Shown: piece after piece, positions 25,856 to 34,673 of the stretch
Layout: every line of letters starts with the position of its first letter
Position numbering within the stretch: position 1 is the stretch's first letter
From: Candidatus Planktophila dulcis
GTDB taxonomy: Bacteria > Actinomycetota > Actinomycetes > Nanopelagicales > Nanopelagicaceae
NCBI RefSeq assembly: GCF_002288225.1
Contig: NZ_CP016777.1
Span: forward strand, 744,001 to 808,000
Length of the DNA: 64,000 bases
Direction: 5' to 3'
Program-made: the position numbers and the translations under genes
The notes under the pieces: model-generated
The model's input: the letters and a program-made list of their open reading frames with translations, nothing else
What the model was told of the DNA's origin: nothing
The model's database searches: none

Positions 25856-26921
25856 AGGGCAGAGCGCTGATTGTGGCTGAGGATTGCCGGCCACGAACAT
25901 CAATGGTGACAACATCCCCAATCGCATAGGCAGGATCCATCAACGCAAGTGCAATTCCCACTTTGAGAGACGGTGAGAAAGTTCCACTTGTGACGATGCC
26001 GATCTCTGTACCTTCTGAATCTTTGATGGCCATTCCAGCACGAGGTATTCCACGATCATTGGATTTGAGAGCTTTTATGGTGCGAACCACGCCCTCTTCA
26101 CGCTGAGATTGCAAAACTTGTGAACCACGGAAATTTTCCTTCTTCCAACCAATGGCCCATCCCGCACTTGCCTGTACTGGTGAAATTTCAAGGGAGAGTT
26201 CATGGCCATGAAGCGGGTAGCCCATCTCAGTGCGCAGAGTGTCACGCGCACCAAGGCCACAGATAGCTCCATCAAAAGGCTTCATCGCTGCAACCAGTGC
26301 ATCCCAGACAACCGATGCATCTTTCCAAGATGGAACTAACTCATATCCATGTTCACCGGTATATCCGGTGCGGCAGAGAATCACATCGCATCCTGCGATA
26401 GTCACATGTGCAAATGCCATGTAATCCATTGTGGGGTTGATACCAAGGCTCTTCACGACATCGACAGCACGTGGTCCTTGCAGCGCAATTACAGCAAATT
26501 TCTCGTGGAGGTTGGTCACAGTGATTGAGGCTGGCGCGCTCTCACTCAGCACTCGCACCACATCTGTCGTATTCGATGCATTAGGGATTAGGAAGAAATC
26601 TGAATCCGAATTGCGATAGGCAATCAGATCATCGATGACGCCACCATCAGGGTTGCAGAGCAAGGTGTATTGCGCCTTGCTATCTACGATGCGAGTTAAA
26701 TCATTGGTAAACATGGAATTGAGAAACTCCAGTGCACCTTCACCTTTTACGCTGGCTTTCCCGAGGTGAGAGACATCAAAAAGTCCCACTCGTTCACGAA
26801 CAGCGGAGTGTTCAGCCAGAACTCCGGCTCCTGGATACTCAATAGGCATCAGCCAGCCGCCAAAATCGGCCATCTTCGCCTGTAGGTCGAGATGTTTCTG
26901 ATGCAAAGGTGAGTTTTTCAC
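25833..26921 (-). CDS. gcvT: Glycine cleavage system T protein (aminomethyltransferase)
   Basis: Moves the methylene group from the lipoyl arm of GcvH to tetrahydrofolate, releasing ammonia. The 362 residues show [38 protein letters not shown], the folate-site Asp region, [13 protein letters not shown], and [18 protein letters not shown]. No gcvH or gcvP is in the window; isolated gcvT next to pepA/pepB is also what I recall in mycobacteria. GTG 26921 is supported by TAAGTT 6 nt upstream. It is divergent from pepA across 68 bp. Confidence 0.95.
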   Translation of the reverse strand: MKNSPLHQKHLDLQAKMADFGGWLMPIEYPGAGVLAEHSAVRERVGLFDVSHLGKASVKGEGALEFLNSMFTNDLTRIVDSKAQYTLLCNPDGGVIDDLIAYRNSDSDFFLIPNASNTTDVVRVLSESAPASITVTNLHEKFAVIALQGPRAVDVVKSLGINPTMDYMAFAHVTIAGCDVILCRTGYTGEHGYELVPSWKDASVVWDALVAAMKPFDGAICGLGARDTLRTEMGYPLHGHELSLEISPVQASAGWAIGWKKENFRGSQVLQSQREEGVVRTIKALKSNDRGIPRAGMAIKDSEGTEIGIVTSGTFSPSLKVGIALALMDPAYAIGDVVTIDVRGRQSSATISALPFMPSHVR

Positions 26922-26927
26922 AACGAC

Positions 26928-26933
26928 AACTTA
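26928..26933 (-). promoter_or_regulatory. -10-like TAAGTT of gcvT (leaderless geometry)
   Basis: TAAGTT on the minus strand, 6 nt before GTG 26921. Confidence 0.5.
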
Positions 26934-26989
26934 CACTTACGACCTCGCATCTGCTGAGTAACGGCGGAGTGATATCTAGAGGAGTCTCC

Positions 26990-28504
26990 ATGACCACGAT
27001 CCGCCTTTCAGACGGAATTGTTAAAGATGATGTCTTAGTCGTTGGTTTGGCATCTAAGAACTCCAGGTCCTCAAAGGCTGGAGCCACTTCACTCCAGATT
27101 GAATCCGGCGATCTCGCCCTCGACACCAAAGTGCTGATGCAAGCACTTGCTGATTTAGGGGCGACTGGAAAAGCAGATGAAGTCATTAAAGTTCCTGGCA
27201 CTTCCACGCGACTCATTGTCTTCACAGGCCTGGGGAATGCCAGTGCCAGCTATGACCACGAAGTACTTCGACGTGCGGCAGGTGCTGCAGCGCGCGCACT
27301 CGCGGGAAACTCCAGCGCAACATTCTCACTCCCAGCAAAATCCTTATCAGGAATTAGAGGCGTTGCTGAAGGCGCCGCCCTTGGCTCATATCTCTTTGAT
27401 CAATTTAGAGGTTCTACAAAGAGCGGCCAGAAGTCACCTTTGAAATCTATTACGGTCCACACGGATCTAGCTTCACAAGCAAGTGCGAAGTCAGCTGCCA
27501 AGTCTGCAGAGATTATTGGAACCTATACAAACCTTGTGCGCGATCTGATCAATACTCCCCCAAGCCACTTAACTCCAGAGACTTTCTGTAAAGCGATCAA
27601 TGACGCAGTCAAGAAGGCAGGAGGCGCAGCGCTCGGACTGAAAGTCTCCGTCATGACAGATGCTCAATTAAAGTCAAAGGGTTACGGCGGAATCATTGGA
27701 GTAGGTCAGGGTTCTGTTAATCCCCCACGTCTTTTGAACATCTCATACACACCTAAGGGTGCCAAGGCGAAGAAGAAATATGCCTTCGTTGGTAAGGGAA
27801 TCACATTTGATTCTGGCGGTCTTGCACTCAAGCCTGCTAAAGGCATGGAAGCAATGAAGTCAGATATGAGTGGTGCTGCAGCTGTCTGTGCTGCAACTAT
27901 TGCAATCGCACTTCTTAAACTTCCTGTTGCAATCGAGACTTGGGCACCGTTGGCAGAAAATATGATCAGCGATACTGCAACACGTCCTAGTGATGTCATC
28001 ACTATCTATGGCGGTAAGACTGTTGAAGTTCTCAATCCTGATGCGGAAGGTCGCCTCGTTCTTGCCGATGCAATTGTGCGAGCACAGGAGACGAAAGATC
28101 TCGACGGAATCATCGATGTCGCAACGCTGACTGGTGCACAAGTTGTTGCACTAGGAACTCGCACGAGCGCTGTGATGACAAATAATGAAGGATTCTCATC
28201 TCACTTTATGGATGTGACAAAGGAGACAGGTGAAGCTTTCTGGCCAATGCCACTGCCTGTTGAATTACGAGCCTCCCTTGATTCACCGGTTGCAGATCTT
28301 GCAAATATTGGTGAGCGCATGGGCGGAATGCTCGTTGCTGGCTTATTCCTGAAGGATTTCGTCGCAGATGAACTCCCCTGGCTTCACCTTGATATCGCAG
28401 GTCCTGCCTATAACGAGAGCGCGCCCCATGGTTACACCCCAGTCGGTGGAACAGGGATCGCTCTTCGCTCCCTGGTGCAGCTGGCTATCTCTGCCAGCTC
28501 TTAG
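26990..28504 (+). CDS. pepA: Leucyl aminopeptidase (M17 family)
   Basis: Cleaves N-terminal residues from peptides with two metal ions; cytosolic hexamer in the family. The 504 residues have a variable N-terminal domain and a catalytic domain with VGKGITFDSGGLALKP, MKSDMSGAAAV and the signature NPDAEGRLVLADA, where the usual NTDAEGR has Pro for Thr. Metal and catalytic Lys, Asp, Glu and Arg residues are all retained. ATG 26990 has a good Shine-Dalgarno (GAGGAG, 6-7 nt upstream), so the 27 upstream in-frame codons are rejected. It is divergent from gcvT and 69 bp before lpdA. Confidence 0.95.
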   Translation: MTTIRLSDGIVKDDVLVVGLASKNSRSSKAGATSLQIESGDLALDTKVLMQALADLGATGKADEVIKVPGTSTRLIVFTGLGNASASYDHEVLRRAAGAAARALAGNSSATFSLPAKSLSGIRGVAEGAALGSYLFDQFRGSTKSGQKSPLKSITVHTDLASQASAKSAAKSAEIIGTYTNLVRDLINTPPSHLTPETFCKAINDAVKKAGGAALGLKVSVMTDAQLKSKGYGGIIGVGQGSVNPPRLLNISYTPKGAKAKKKYAFVGKGITFDSGGLALKPAKGMEAMKSDMSGAAAVCAATIAIALLKLPVAIETWAPLAENMISDTATRPSDVITIYGGKTVEVLNPDAEGRLVLADAIVRAQETKDLDGIIDVATLTGAQVVALGTRTSAVMTNNEGFSSHFMDVTKETGEAFWPMPLPVELRASLDSPVADLANIGERMGGMLVAGLFLKDFVADELPWLHLDIAGPAYNESAPHGYTPVGGTGIALRSLVQLAISASS

Positions 28505-28573
28505 AAGCGCGTTATGCATTCGCCTGCCTAGGCTGGCAAGATAGGGTCGTTGAGCTTAAAGAGGAGTGTGTCG

Positions 28574-29941
28574 GTGGCAAATTTTGATCTCGTAGTTCTC
28601 GGTGGCGGTAGTGGCGGCTACGCCGCAGCCCTTCGCGCATCCCAACTCGGATTGACCGTAGCGCTCATCGAGAAAGATAAGGTCGGCGGAACATGCCTAC
28701 ACCGCGGATGTATTCCCACAAAAGCCCTGCTCCATGCTGGTGAAGTTGCAGATAGTGCACGCGACTCATCCCACTTCGGAGTAAACGCCACTTTTAACTC
28801 TATCGATATGGCTGGCGTGAACTCCTATAAGGATGGCGTTATCGCAGGCCTTCATAAAGGTTTGCAAGGCCTGGTTAAGTCTCGAAACATTACCTATGTC
28901 GAAGGCACCGGGCGACTCGTCTCCAATAACACCGTTGATGTTAACGGCACTGCCTATGTTGGTAAGAACATTGTTCTCGCAACCGGTTCCTATGCACGCA
29001 CATTGCCTGGATTAGATATCGATGGAGATCGCGTTATTACATCCGATCACGGTACTTCTCTGAACTACGTTCCAAAGAGTGTCATCGTTCTCGGTGGTGG
29101 AGTCATCGGATGCGAATTCGCATCTGTTTGGAAATCATTCGGTTCAGAAGTGACCATTATTGAAGGCCTTCCACATTTGATCGCCCTTGAAGATGAATCT
29201 TCCAGCAAGTTACTCGAGCGTGCTTATCGCAAGCGCGGAATCAATTTTGAATTAGGTGTTCGCTTTAAATCTCACAAAGTTGATAAGAAGGGCGTCACAG
29301 TTACTCTTGAAGATGGACGCGAATTCACAGCCGATCTCCTCCTTGTCTCTGTAGGCCGCGGCCCTGTTACAGATGGCGTGGGCTACCAAGAACTGGGTAT
29401 CACGATGGATCGCGGATACATCACTGTTGATGACCATTGCCGCACCAATATCCCTGGCATCTTCGCAGTAGGAGACATCATCCCTACTCTGCAGCTAGCT
29501 CACGTTGGATTCCAAGAAGGAATTCTTGTTGCAGAGACAATTGCAGGTCTTAATCCTCGCCCTATCAATTACGACGGTGTTCCACGTGTTACCTATTCAG
29601 AGCCAGAAGTTGCATCGATGGGGCTCTCAACCAAGGTTGCAAAAGAGCGTGGTTATGACGTTGTTGAAGTTGATTACAACCTTGCAGGCAATGGCAAGGC
29701 TCAGATTCTTAAGACTGCAGGCTCCATCAAGCTTGTTGCACAGAAGAATGGTCCTGTCCTTGGAATTCACATGGTGGGTTCTCGCGTGGGTGAATTAGTT
29801 TCCGAAGCACAATTAATCTTTAACTGGGAGGCATCAGCAGATGATGTTGCACCTCTCCTTCATGCACACCCAACACTGTCTGAGGCAATGGGCGAAGCTC
29901 ATATGGCTCTTGCAGGCAAACCACTTCACTCGCACGGTTAA
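28574..29941 (+). CDS. lpdA: Dihydrolipoyl dehydrogenase (E3)
   Basis: Reoxidises the dihydrolipoyl arm of 2-oxoacid dehydrogenases and the glycine system with FAD and NAD. The 455 residues start with VVLGGGSGGYAAALRA (FAD), then the redox disulfide Cys41/Cys46 in GGTCLHRGCIPTKALL, VIVLGGGVIGCEFA (NAD), GIFAVGDI and HAHPTLSEAMGEA with the catalytic His-Glu pair. Three in-frame starts exist (TTG 28550, GTG 28568, GTG 28574); GAGGAG at 28561-28566 gives 7 nt spacing only to 28574. It is 19 bp ahead of the E2 gene. Confidence 0.96.
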   Translation: MANFDLVVLGGGSGGYAAALRASQLGLTVALIEKDKVGGTCLHRGCIPTKALLHAGEVADSARDSSHFGVNATFNSIDMAGVNSYKDGVIAGLHKGLQGLVKSRNITYVEGTGRLVSNNTVDVNGTAYVGKNIVLATGSYARTLPGLDIDGDRVITSDHGTSLNYVPKSVIVLGGGVIGCEFASVWKSFGSEVTIIEGLPHLIALEDESSSKLLERAYRKRGINFELGVRFKSHKVDKKGVTVTLEDGREFTADLLLVSVGRGPVTDGVGYQELGITMDRGYITVDDHCRTNIPGIFAVGDIIPTLQLAHVGFQEGILVAETIAGLNPRPINYDGVPRVTYSEPEVASMGLSTKVAKERGYDVVEVDYNLAGNGKAQILKTAGSIKLVAQKNGPVLGIHMVGSRVGELVSEAQLIFNWEASADDVAPLLHAHPTLSEAMGEAHMALAGKPLHSHG

Positions 29942-29960
29942 GTAAGAGGAGAAAATAGCG

Positions 29961-31652
29961 ATGTCATTCTCAGTCACAATGCCAGCTCTCGGTGAGAGCG
30001 TCAGTGAAGGAACAGTTACTCGTTGGCTCAAGAACGAAGGCGACATGGTCGCTGTCGATGAACCACTCCTTGAAGTTTCAACCGACAAAGTCGATACAGA
30101 GATCCCTTCTCCTGTTGCAGGAATCCTTACAAAAATTGTTGTTGGCGTTGACCAGACAGTTGCAGTCGGCGCAGAACTTGCAGTGATTGCAGATAGCGCA
30201 GGCGCATCAGCTCCAGCACCCGTTGCAGCTCCTGCCGCTCCTGTTGCATCGCCAGTTGCTGCTCCTGTAGCAGCACCCGTTGCCGCAACTCCCCCTCCTG
30301 CTGCGCCCGTTGCTGCACCAGCATCTAGTGGCGGCGGAACAGTAATCACAATGCCGGCACTCGGTGAATCTGTCAGCGAAGGAACTGTTACACGTTGGCT
30401 TAAGAACGTTGGAGACTCCATCGCAGTAGATGAAGCACTTCTTGAAGTTTCAACAGATAAGGTCGATACAGAAATCCCTTCACCTGTTGCCGGAACTCTT
30501 CTTGCAATCGATGTTGCAGTTGATACAACTGTTCCAGTCGGTGCCCGTCTTGGACTTATCGGTGTTTCAGGATCTGCACCTGTTGTCGCTGCACCAGCTC
30601 CTGTTCCGGTTGCACCTGTTGCACCTGTTGCACCAACTCCAGCACCTGTTGCGGCTCCTGTTGTCGTTGCACCTGTAGCGCCAGCTCCCGTAGCTGCGGC
30701 TGCTCCTATGTCACAACCACAAGATGCTTATGTCACTCCTATTGTTAGAAAACTTGCAAACGATCTCGGAGTAAATCTGGCATCCGTGCGCGGAACAGGA
30801 ATTGGCGGTCGTATTCGTAAGGAAGATGTTGAGGCTGCTGCTCCTAAGTCTGCAGTTGCTGCCGTTGCATCGCCTGCTGCCTCAGCTGCAGCATCAACTC
30901 CATCAGCACCACGTCCAGCTGCAGTTGCATCACCGCTTCGTGGAACTACAGTGACAATGTCACGACTTCGCAAAGTTATTGCAGCTCGCATGGTCGAATC
31001 CCTTCAGGTCTCAGCGCAGCTGACAACAGTCATTGAAGTAGATGTCACAAAGATTGCGCGTCTGCGCGATCGCTCCAAGCCAACATTTGAAGCACGTGAA
31101 GGCGTCAAGCTCTCATTCCTTCCATTCTTTGCTGTGGCAGTGTGTGAAGCACTCAAGCAACACCCAGTTCTTAACTCATCTGTCGAAGGTGATCAGATCA
31201 TCTATCACGGCGCAGAGCACCTTGGTATTGCAGTTGATACTGAGCGCGGTCTCTTAGTTCCAGTCATTCATAACGCTGGTGATTTGAACATGGGCGGCGT
31301 TGCTCGCAAGATTGCAGATCTTGCGGCTCGCACACGCGATAACAAGGTAACTCCTGATGAGCTCGGTGGTGGAACATTTACTCTCACCAATACAGGCTCA
31401 CGTGGTGCACTCTTTGATACACCAATCATTAATCAGCCACAGGTTGCAATCCTTGGACTCGGCGCAGTTGTGAAGCGACCAATGGTTGTGAAGGGTGAAG
31501 ATGGTGGCGAGACAATCGCTATTCGCTCCATGGTCTATCTCGGTCTCTCCTACGATCACCGCGTTGTCGATGGCGCAGATGCAGCACGCTTCTTAGTCAC
31601 TCTTAAAGAGCGCCTCGAAGGTGGAGCATTCGAATCTGATTTGGGTCTCTAA
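29961..31652 (+). CDS. sucB: 2-oxoacid dehydrogenase E2 (dihydrolipoamide acyltransferase) with two lipoyl domains
   Basis: Acyl-transferring core of a pyruvate or 2-oxoglutarate dehydrogenase complex. Domain order in 563 residues: lipoyl domain 1 with Lys43 ([12 protein letters not shown]), Ala/Pro linker, lipoyl domain 2 with Lys167, a longer Ala/Pro/Val linker, a peripheral-subunit-binding domain ([14 protein letters not shown] to [12 protein letters not shown], about 253-290), linker, and a catalytic domain ending in [16 protein letters not shown] with the active His. The mycobacterial homologue in this position (Rv2215, DlaT) serves pyruvate dehydrogenase, so the symbol could equally be dlaT. 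AGAGGAG precedes ATG 29961. It follows lpdA by 19 bp. Confidence 0.95.
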   Translation: MSFSVTMPALGESVSEGTVTRWLKNEGDMVAVDEPLLEVSTDKVDTEIPSPVAGILTKIVVGVDQTVAVGAELAVIADSAGASAPAPVAAPAAPVASPVAAPVAAPVAATPPPAAPVAAPASSGGGTVITMPALGESVSEGTVTRWLKNVGDSIAVDEALLEVSTDKVDTEIPSPVAGTLLAIDVAVDTTVPVGARLGLIGVSGSAPVVAAPAPVPVAPVAPVAPTPAPVAAPVVVAPVAPAPVAAAAPMSQPQDAYVTPIVRKLANDLGVNLASVRGTGIGGRIRKEDVEAAAPKSAVAAVASPAASAAASTPSAPRPAAVASPLRGTTVTMSRLRKVIAARMVESLQVSAQLTTVIEVDVTKIARLRDRSKPTFEAREGVKLSFLPFFAVAVCEALKQHPVLNSSVEGDQIIYHGAEHLGIAVDTERGLLVPVIHNAGDLNMGGVARKIADLAARTRDNKVTPDELGGGTFTLTNTGSRGALFDTPIINQPQVAILGLGAVVKRPMVVKGEDGGETIAIRSMVYLGLSYDHRVVDGADAARFLVTLKERLEGGAFESDLGL

Positions 31653-31657
31653 CCTTT

Positions 31658-32548
31658 ATGTCAGTCCCACAACGCATCGCAATCACTGGCGCATCAGGAC
31701 TCATTGGCACAGCACTCGTTGGCCATCTCAAAAGCGAAGGCCACACTGTCCAGCGCTTTGTGCGCCGCCCCGTTGTCGCACCCGATGAAATTCAGTGGGA
31801 TCCCAAGACTGGTTATGTTGATATCGAAGCACTTCGTGGTGTCGATGCAATTATCCACTTAGCAGGAGTCGGTGTCGGCGATAAGCGCTGGAGCAAAAAG
31901 TACAAGTCAGAGATTCTCAATTCACGACTACTTGGAACAACAGCAATCGCCCACGCGGTCAATGAAGTAAAGCCACAGGTATTTATCTCAGCAAGTGCCA
32001 TTGGTTGGTATGGCGAATCCGGTAATCGCGCTGTTGTTGAATCAGATCGCGTCGGAGATGATTTTCTTGCCGCGGTCTGCCGCGAATGGGAAGGTGCTGC
32101 GGATCTCGTCACAGATGTTCGCACAGTCAAAATTCGCACAGGTTTAGTTCTAGATCCAACAGGCGGCGCACTAGGAAGAATGCTTCCACTCTTTAGATTC
32201 GGCCTTGGCGGCAAGCTCGGTAACGGTAAGCAATGGTGGTCCTGGATTACTTTGCATGATGTTATTCGCGCAATAACTTTCTTACTTGAAAATAGGATTT
32301 CAGGTCCTGTAAATCTCACATCCCCTAATCCTGTAACTAATCAGGAGTTCACATCAGCACTTGCTCGAGCAATGCATCGTCCAGCGCTCTTTCCGGCTCC
32401 CGCCATTGCACTCAAGATTGCTCTCGGTGGCTTCTCATCTGAAATCTTGGGAAGTAAGAAGGTGGTGCCACAGGCGCTCACTGATGCTGGCTTCACATGG
32501 GATTACCCACACATCACCAACGCACTTACCGCCTTAATTCAGGAGTAA
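31658..32548 (+). CDS. TIGR01777-family NAD(P)-binding epimerase-like protein
   Basis: A 296-residue extended-SDR protein of the YfcH/TIGR01777 group. The N-terminal nucleotide motif is ITGASGLIGTALV; IIHLAGVGVGDKRW, ISASAIGWYGESG and FRFGLGGKLGNGKQWWSWI are typical blocks, and it ends with a domain containing ALTDAGFTW. The biochemical role of the family is not established. It follows the E2 gene by 5 bp, as Rv2216 follows Rv2215 in mycobacteria, so it is likely co-transcribed. The 3' end overlaps the convergent oxidoreductase gene by 15 bp. Confidence 0.9.
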   Translation: MSVPQRIAITGASGLIGTALVGHLKSEGHTVQRFVRRPVVAPDEIQWDPKTGYVDIEALRGVDAIIHLAGVGVGDKRWSKKYKSEILNSRLLGTTAIAHAVNEVKPQVFISASAIGWYGESGNRAVVESDRVGDDFLAAVCREWEGAADLVTDVRTVKIRTGLVLDPTGGALGRMLPLFRFGLGGKLGNGKQWWSWITLHDVIRAITFLLENRISGPVNLTSPNPVTNQEFTSALARAMHRPALFPAPAIALKIALGGFSSEILGSKKVVPQALTDAGFTWDYPHITNALTALIQE

Positions 32549-33679
32549 CTCCTGCGCTGCAAGGCGTCCAGATAAGAGTGCACCATTTTGTGAAGGTGCG
32601 GTTCGATAATCACCGGCAATAAATACTCCTTCTGCAAACTGTGAAGATTGAGCGCCTTGCACACCTACTCCAAAGATGGGAAGTGATTTAGGAATTTCAT
32701 ATTTGGCAATCAGCGCCCAGTCAGAGCTTGAAACACCCCACATGATTGCTAAGTGTCTGCGCACTTCTGATTCAGATGCGAAGTCGATTGTCGTAGAAGA
32801 TAGAAGCGTCTTTCCAGATGGAGCATAACTTGGCACCATATTTGATATTGCAATTGAGTTAATGACAGGACCTCTTGTTTGTCCATCTATCAAGAGATTC
32901 TTTGATGAAGTCACACCTTCTGGAATCTCGTGATACCAGGTTGTACTCGATGCAAGTTTAGGAACGTTAGGAATATCCAGTAGTTGCGCTGCAGTAGTGA
33001 CATCCGTTGCAACAATGACAGAGTCTGCATTGACTTGATCAATCGCATCAATGCGTGAGTTGAGATGGATGGTGTTTACACGTTTTGCAAGAGCTTTCGC
33101 CAACTCCCCTACACCGTGTGCTGGTAGCCCTGGTTTTCCTGAAACAAATGAGCGAATGATCTCTTTCCCGCTCACCGCATCAACATTGGCAGGAGAAGTG
33201 AGAAATACACCTGAAAGAAAAGGCTTGAGTACACGAGCGTAGAGATTGCCATATTGAATCAGCTCTTCTTCAACGCTCATTCCCGCCTTCGCCGAGCTGG
33301 TCAAATATGAGAGAAAGCGAACCTTGGTAAGAATTGAACCAGTTGCTGGATTAAGTGCTGAGAAAGGATGGCGGCGAGGATCTCCTAAAGAGATCTGTGA
33401 TGTACCGAGTGCAATATCAATTGTTCGTGAGGCCACTATGAAATCTAGCTCTGCAAGGATTCCAAGTCGCACAAGTTCTGGGTATCGAGCATTGATGAGT
33501 TGACAGCCTCGATCTAGTCGGTATCCATCAATAACATCAGTTGCAACTCTTCCGCCAACGCGATCGCTAGATTCAAAAACTTCAACATCGCATCCAGCAT
33601 CCTGCAAAGTAATTGCTGCACTTAGCCCAGCAAGTCCTGCTCCAATGACGGCAACACTCTTACCTGACACTAATTTCAC
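32534..33679 (-). CDS. FAD-dependent oxidoreductase (amine oxidase / protoporphyrinogen oxidase-like)
   Basis: A flavoprotein of about 381 residues. The N-terminus has the dinucleotide fold VAVIGAGLAGLSAAITLQDAG and FESSDRVGGRVATD, and the C-terminus has the second FAD motif GVFIAGDYRTAPSQNGALLSGRLAA. The middle is the substrate domain of the flavin amine oxidase superfamily. No substrate can be assigned. The start is uncertain: GTG 33679 is used here, GTG 33670 and TTG 33703 are alternatives; all overlap the upstream Gfo/Idh gene. It is the last gene of an MMPL - Gfo/Idh - oxidoreductase transcript. Confidence 0.82.
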   Translation of the reverse strand: MKLVSGKSVAVIGAGLAGLSAAITLQDAGCDVEVFESSDRVGGRVATDVIDGYRLDRGCQLINARYPELVRLGILAELDFIVASRTIDIALGTSQISLGDPRRHPFSALNPATGSILTKVRFLSYLTSSAKAGMSVEEELIQYGNLYARVLKPFLSGVFLTSPANVDAVSGKEIIRSFVSGKPGLPAHGVGELAKALAKRVNTIHLNSRIDAIDQVNADSVIVATDVTTAAQLLDIPNVPKLASSTTWYHEIPEGVTSSKNLLIDGQTRGPVINSIAISNMVPSYAPSGKTLLSSTTIDFASESEVRRHLAIMWGVSSSDWALIAKYEIPKSLPIFGVGVQGAQSSQFAEGVFIAGDYRTAPSQNGALLSGRLAAQELLLN

Positions 33680-34667
33680 GCGCCTTATCGATAATCGTTG
33701 CAACGGCTCTGATTTGTGCAGGCGTTATCGGCCATTCATTCTTGCCTTCCAGGGCTCCTGCTACTGCGAGATAAAAGAGACCGTAATTTCCTGCAACGGC
33801 TTCTATTTCTTCACGGGCATCACCTCGTTGGATATATGCCTTCGATGAAGTTGGTACGCTCCAGATTCCACCCTCAGGAAAACTTCCAGCACGTAGCAGT
33901 GCTTCTTGTGGATCTAACTCTTCAATGATGAGAGCGCCTTCACTTCCCAGACCGCGAATGCGAGGTCCTACCGATCCTGAAATCGCGCTTACTGAGCAAT
34001 ATGAATCCACCCCTGAGTGATGGCGCAAATTCAGAACAACATCATCTTCGGATTCTCCACGGATCTTACGAACACTTGCATAGGTCAGATCTGCAGGGCC
34101 AAAACAATCAAGAGCTGTTGAGAGTAGATGTGTCTGTAGATCAAGTAAGAGTCCACCACCTTCTTCAGGTGTTAATGATTCACGCCATGCGGCCGCATTA
34201 AGTTGTGGGCGAAATCGTTCAAAGCGAGAATCGAGTCTAAAGACTTTGCCAATCAGACCATTTGCTGCAACTTTCTTCACCGTCAAGATATCGCTATCCC
34301 ATAACCTGTTATAGAAAGCAGTAACGGGGACGCCTGATTTCTCACTTGCACTCAAGATGCTCTCAGTCTCTGCAAGAGTTCGTGCCATGGGCTTTTCAAC
34401 GACAACAGGAATACCTGCCTTGATTGCTGCTAACGCATGGTCGGCGTGAACTGCGTTAGCAGAAGCAACGACAACAAGATCTAAGTTCTGCGCCAGAAAA
34501 TCACTGAAATCCGTTGTGACCTTGGTGAGAGGGAAATCTTCCTTCGCCTGACGTGCACGAGTGGAATTGCCGGTGAGTACCGTCGCTACCTCAAAGCCAC
34601 ACCCTTTAAGCAAAGGTGCATGAAATGAGCGGCCTGATAACCCATAGCCGGCAATTCCTACGCGCAT
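33660..34667 (-). CDS. Gfo/Idh/MocA-family NAD(P)-dependent oxidoreductase
   Basis: A 335-residue dehydrogenase of the glucose-fructose oxidoreductase/inositol dehydrogenase family. The N-terminal Rossmann motif is VGIAGYGLSGRSFHAPLL, and the family motif EKP is at residues 91-93 (PVVVEKPMARTL). The C-terminal half includes EEGGGLLLDLQTHLL, whose His is often part of the active site. RSFHAPLL resembles YdgJ/YhhX-type members. Substrate unknown, probably a sugar or cyclitol. It starts 6 bp after the MMPL gene and overlaps the next gene. Confidence 0.88.
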   Translation of the reverse strand: MRVGIAGYGLSGRSFHAPLLKGCGFEVATVLTGNSTRARQAKEDFPLTKVTTDFSDFLAQNLDLVVVASANAVHADHALAAIKAGIPVVVEKPMARTLAETESILSASEKSGVPVTAFYNRLWDSDILTVKKVAANGLIGKVFRLDSRFERFRPQLNAAAWRESLTPEEGGGLLLDLQTHLLSTALDCFGPADLTYASVRKIRGESEDDVVLNLRHHSGVDSYCSVSAISGSVGPRIRGLGSEGALIIEELDPQEALLRAGSFPEGGIWSVPTSSKAYIQRGDAREEIEAVAGNYGLFYLAVAGALEGKNEWPITPAQIRAVATIIDKAREISVR

Positions 34668-34673
34668 AGCTAA

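Noticed and set aside
30200-30960. Dense short repeats of Ala/Pro/Val codons in the E2 gene
   Set aside because: They are the flexible linkers between lipoyl, binding and catalytic domains, not a tandem-repeat or CRISPR structure.
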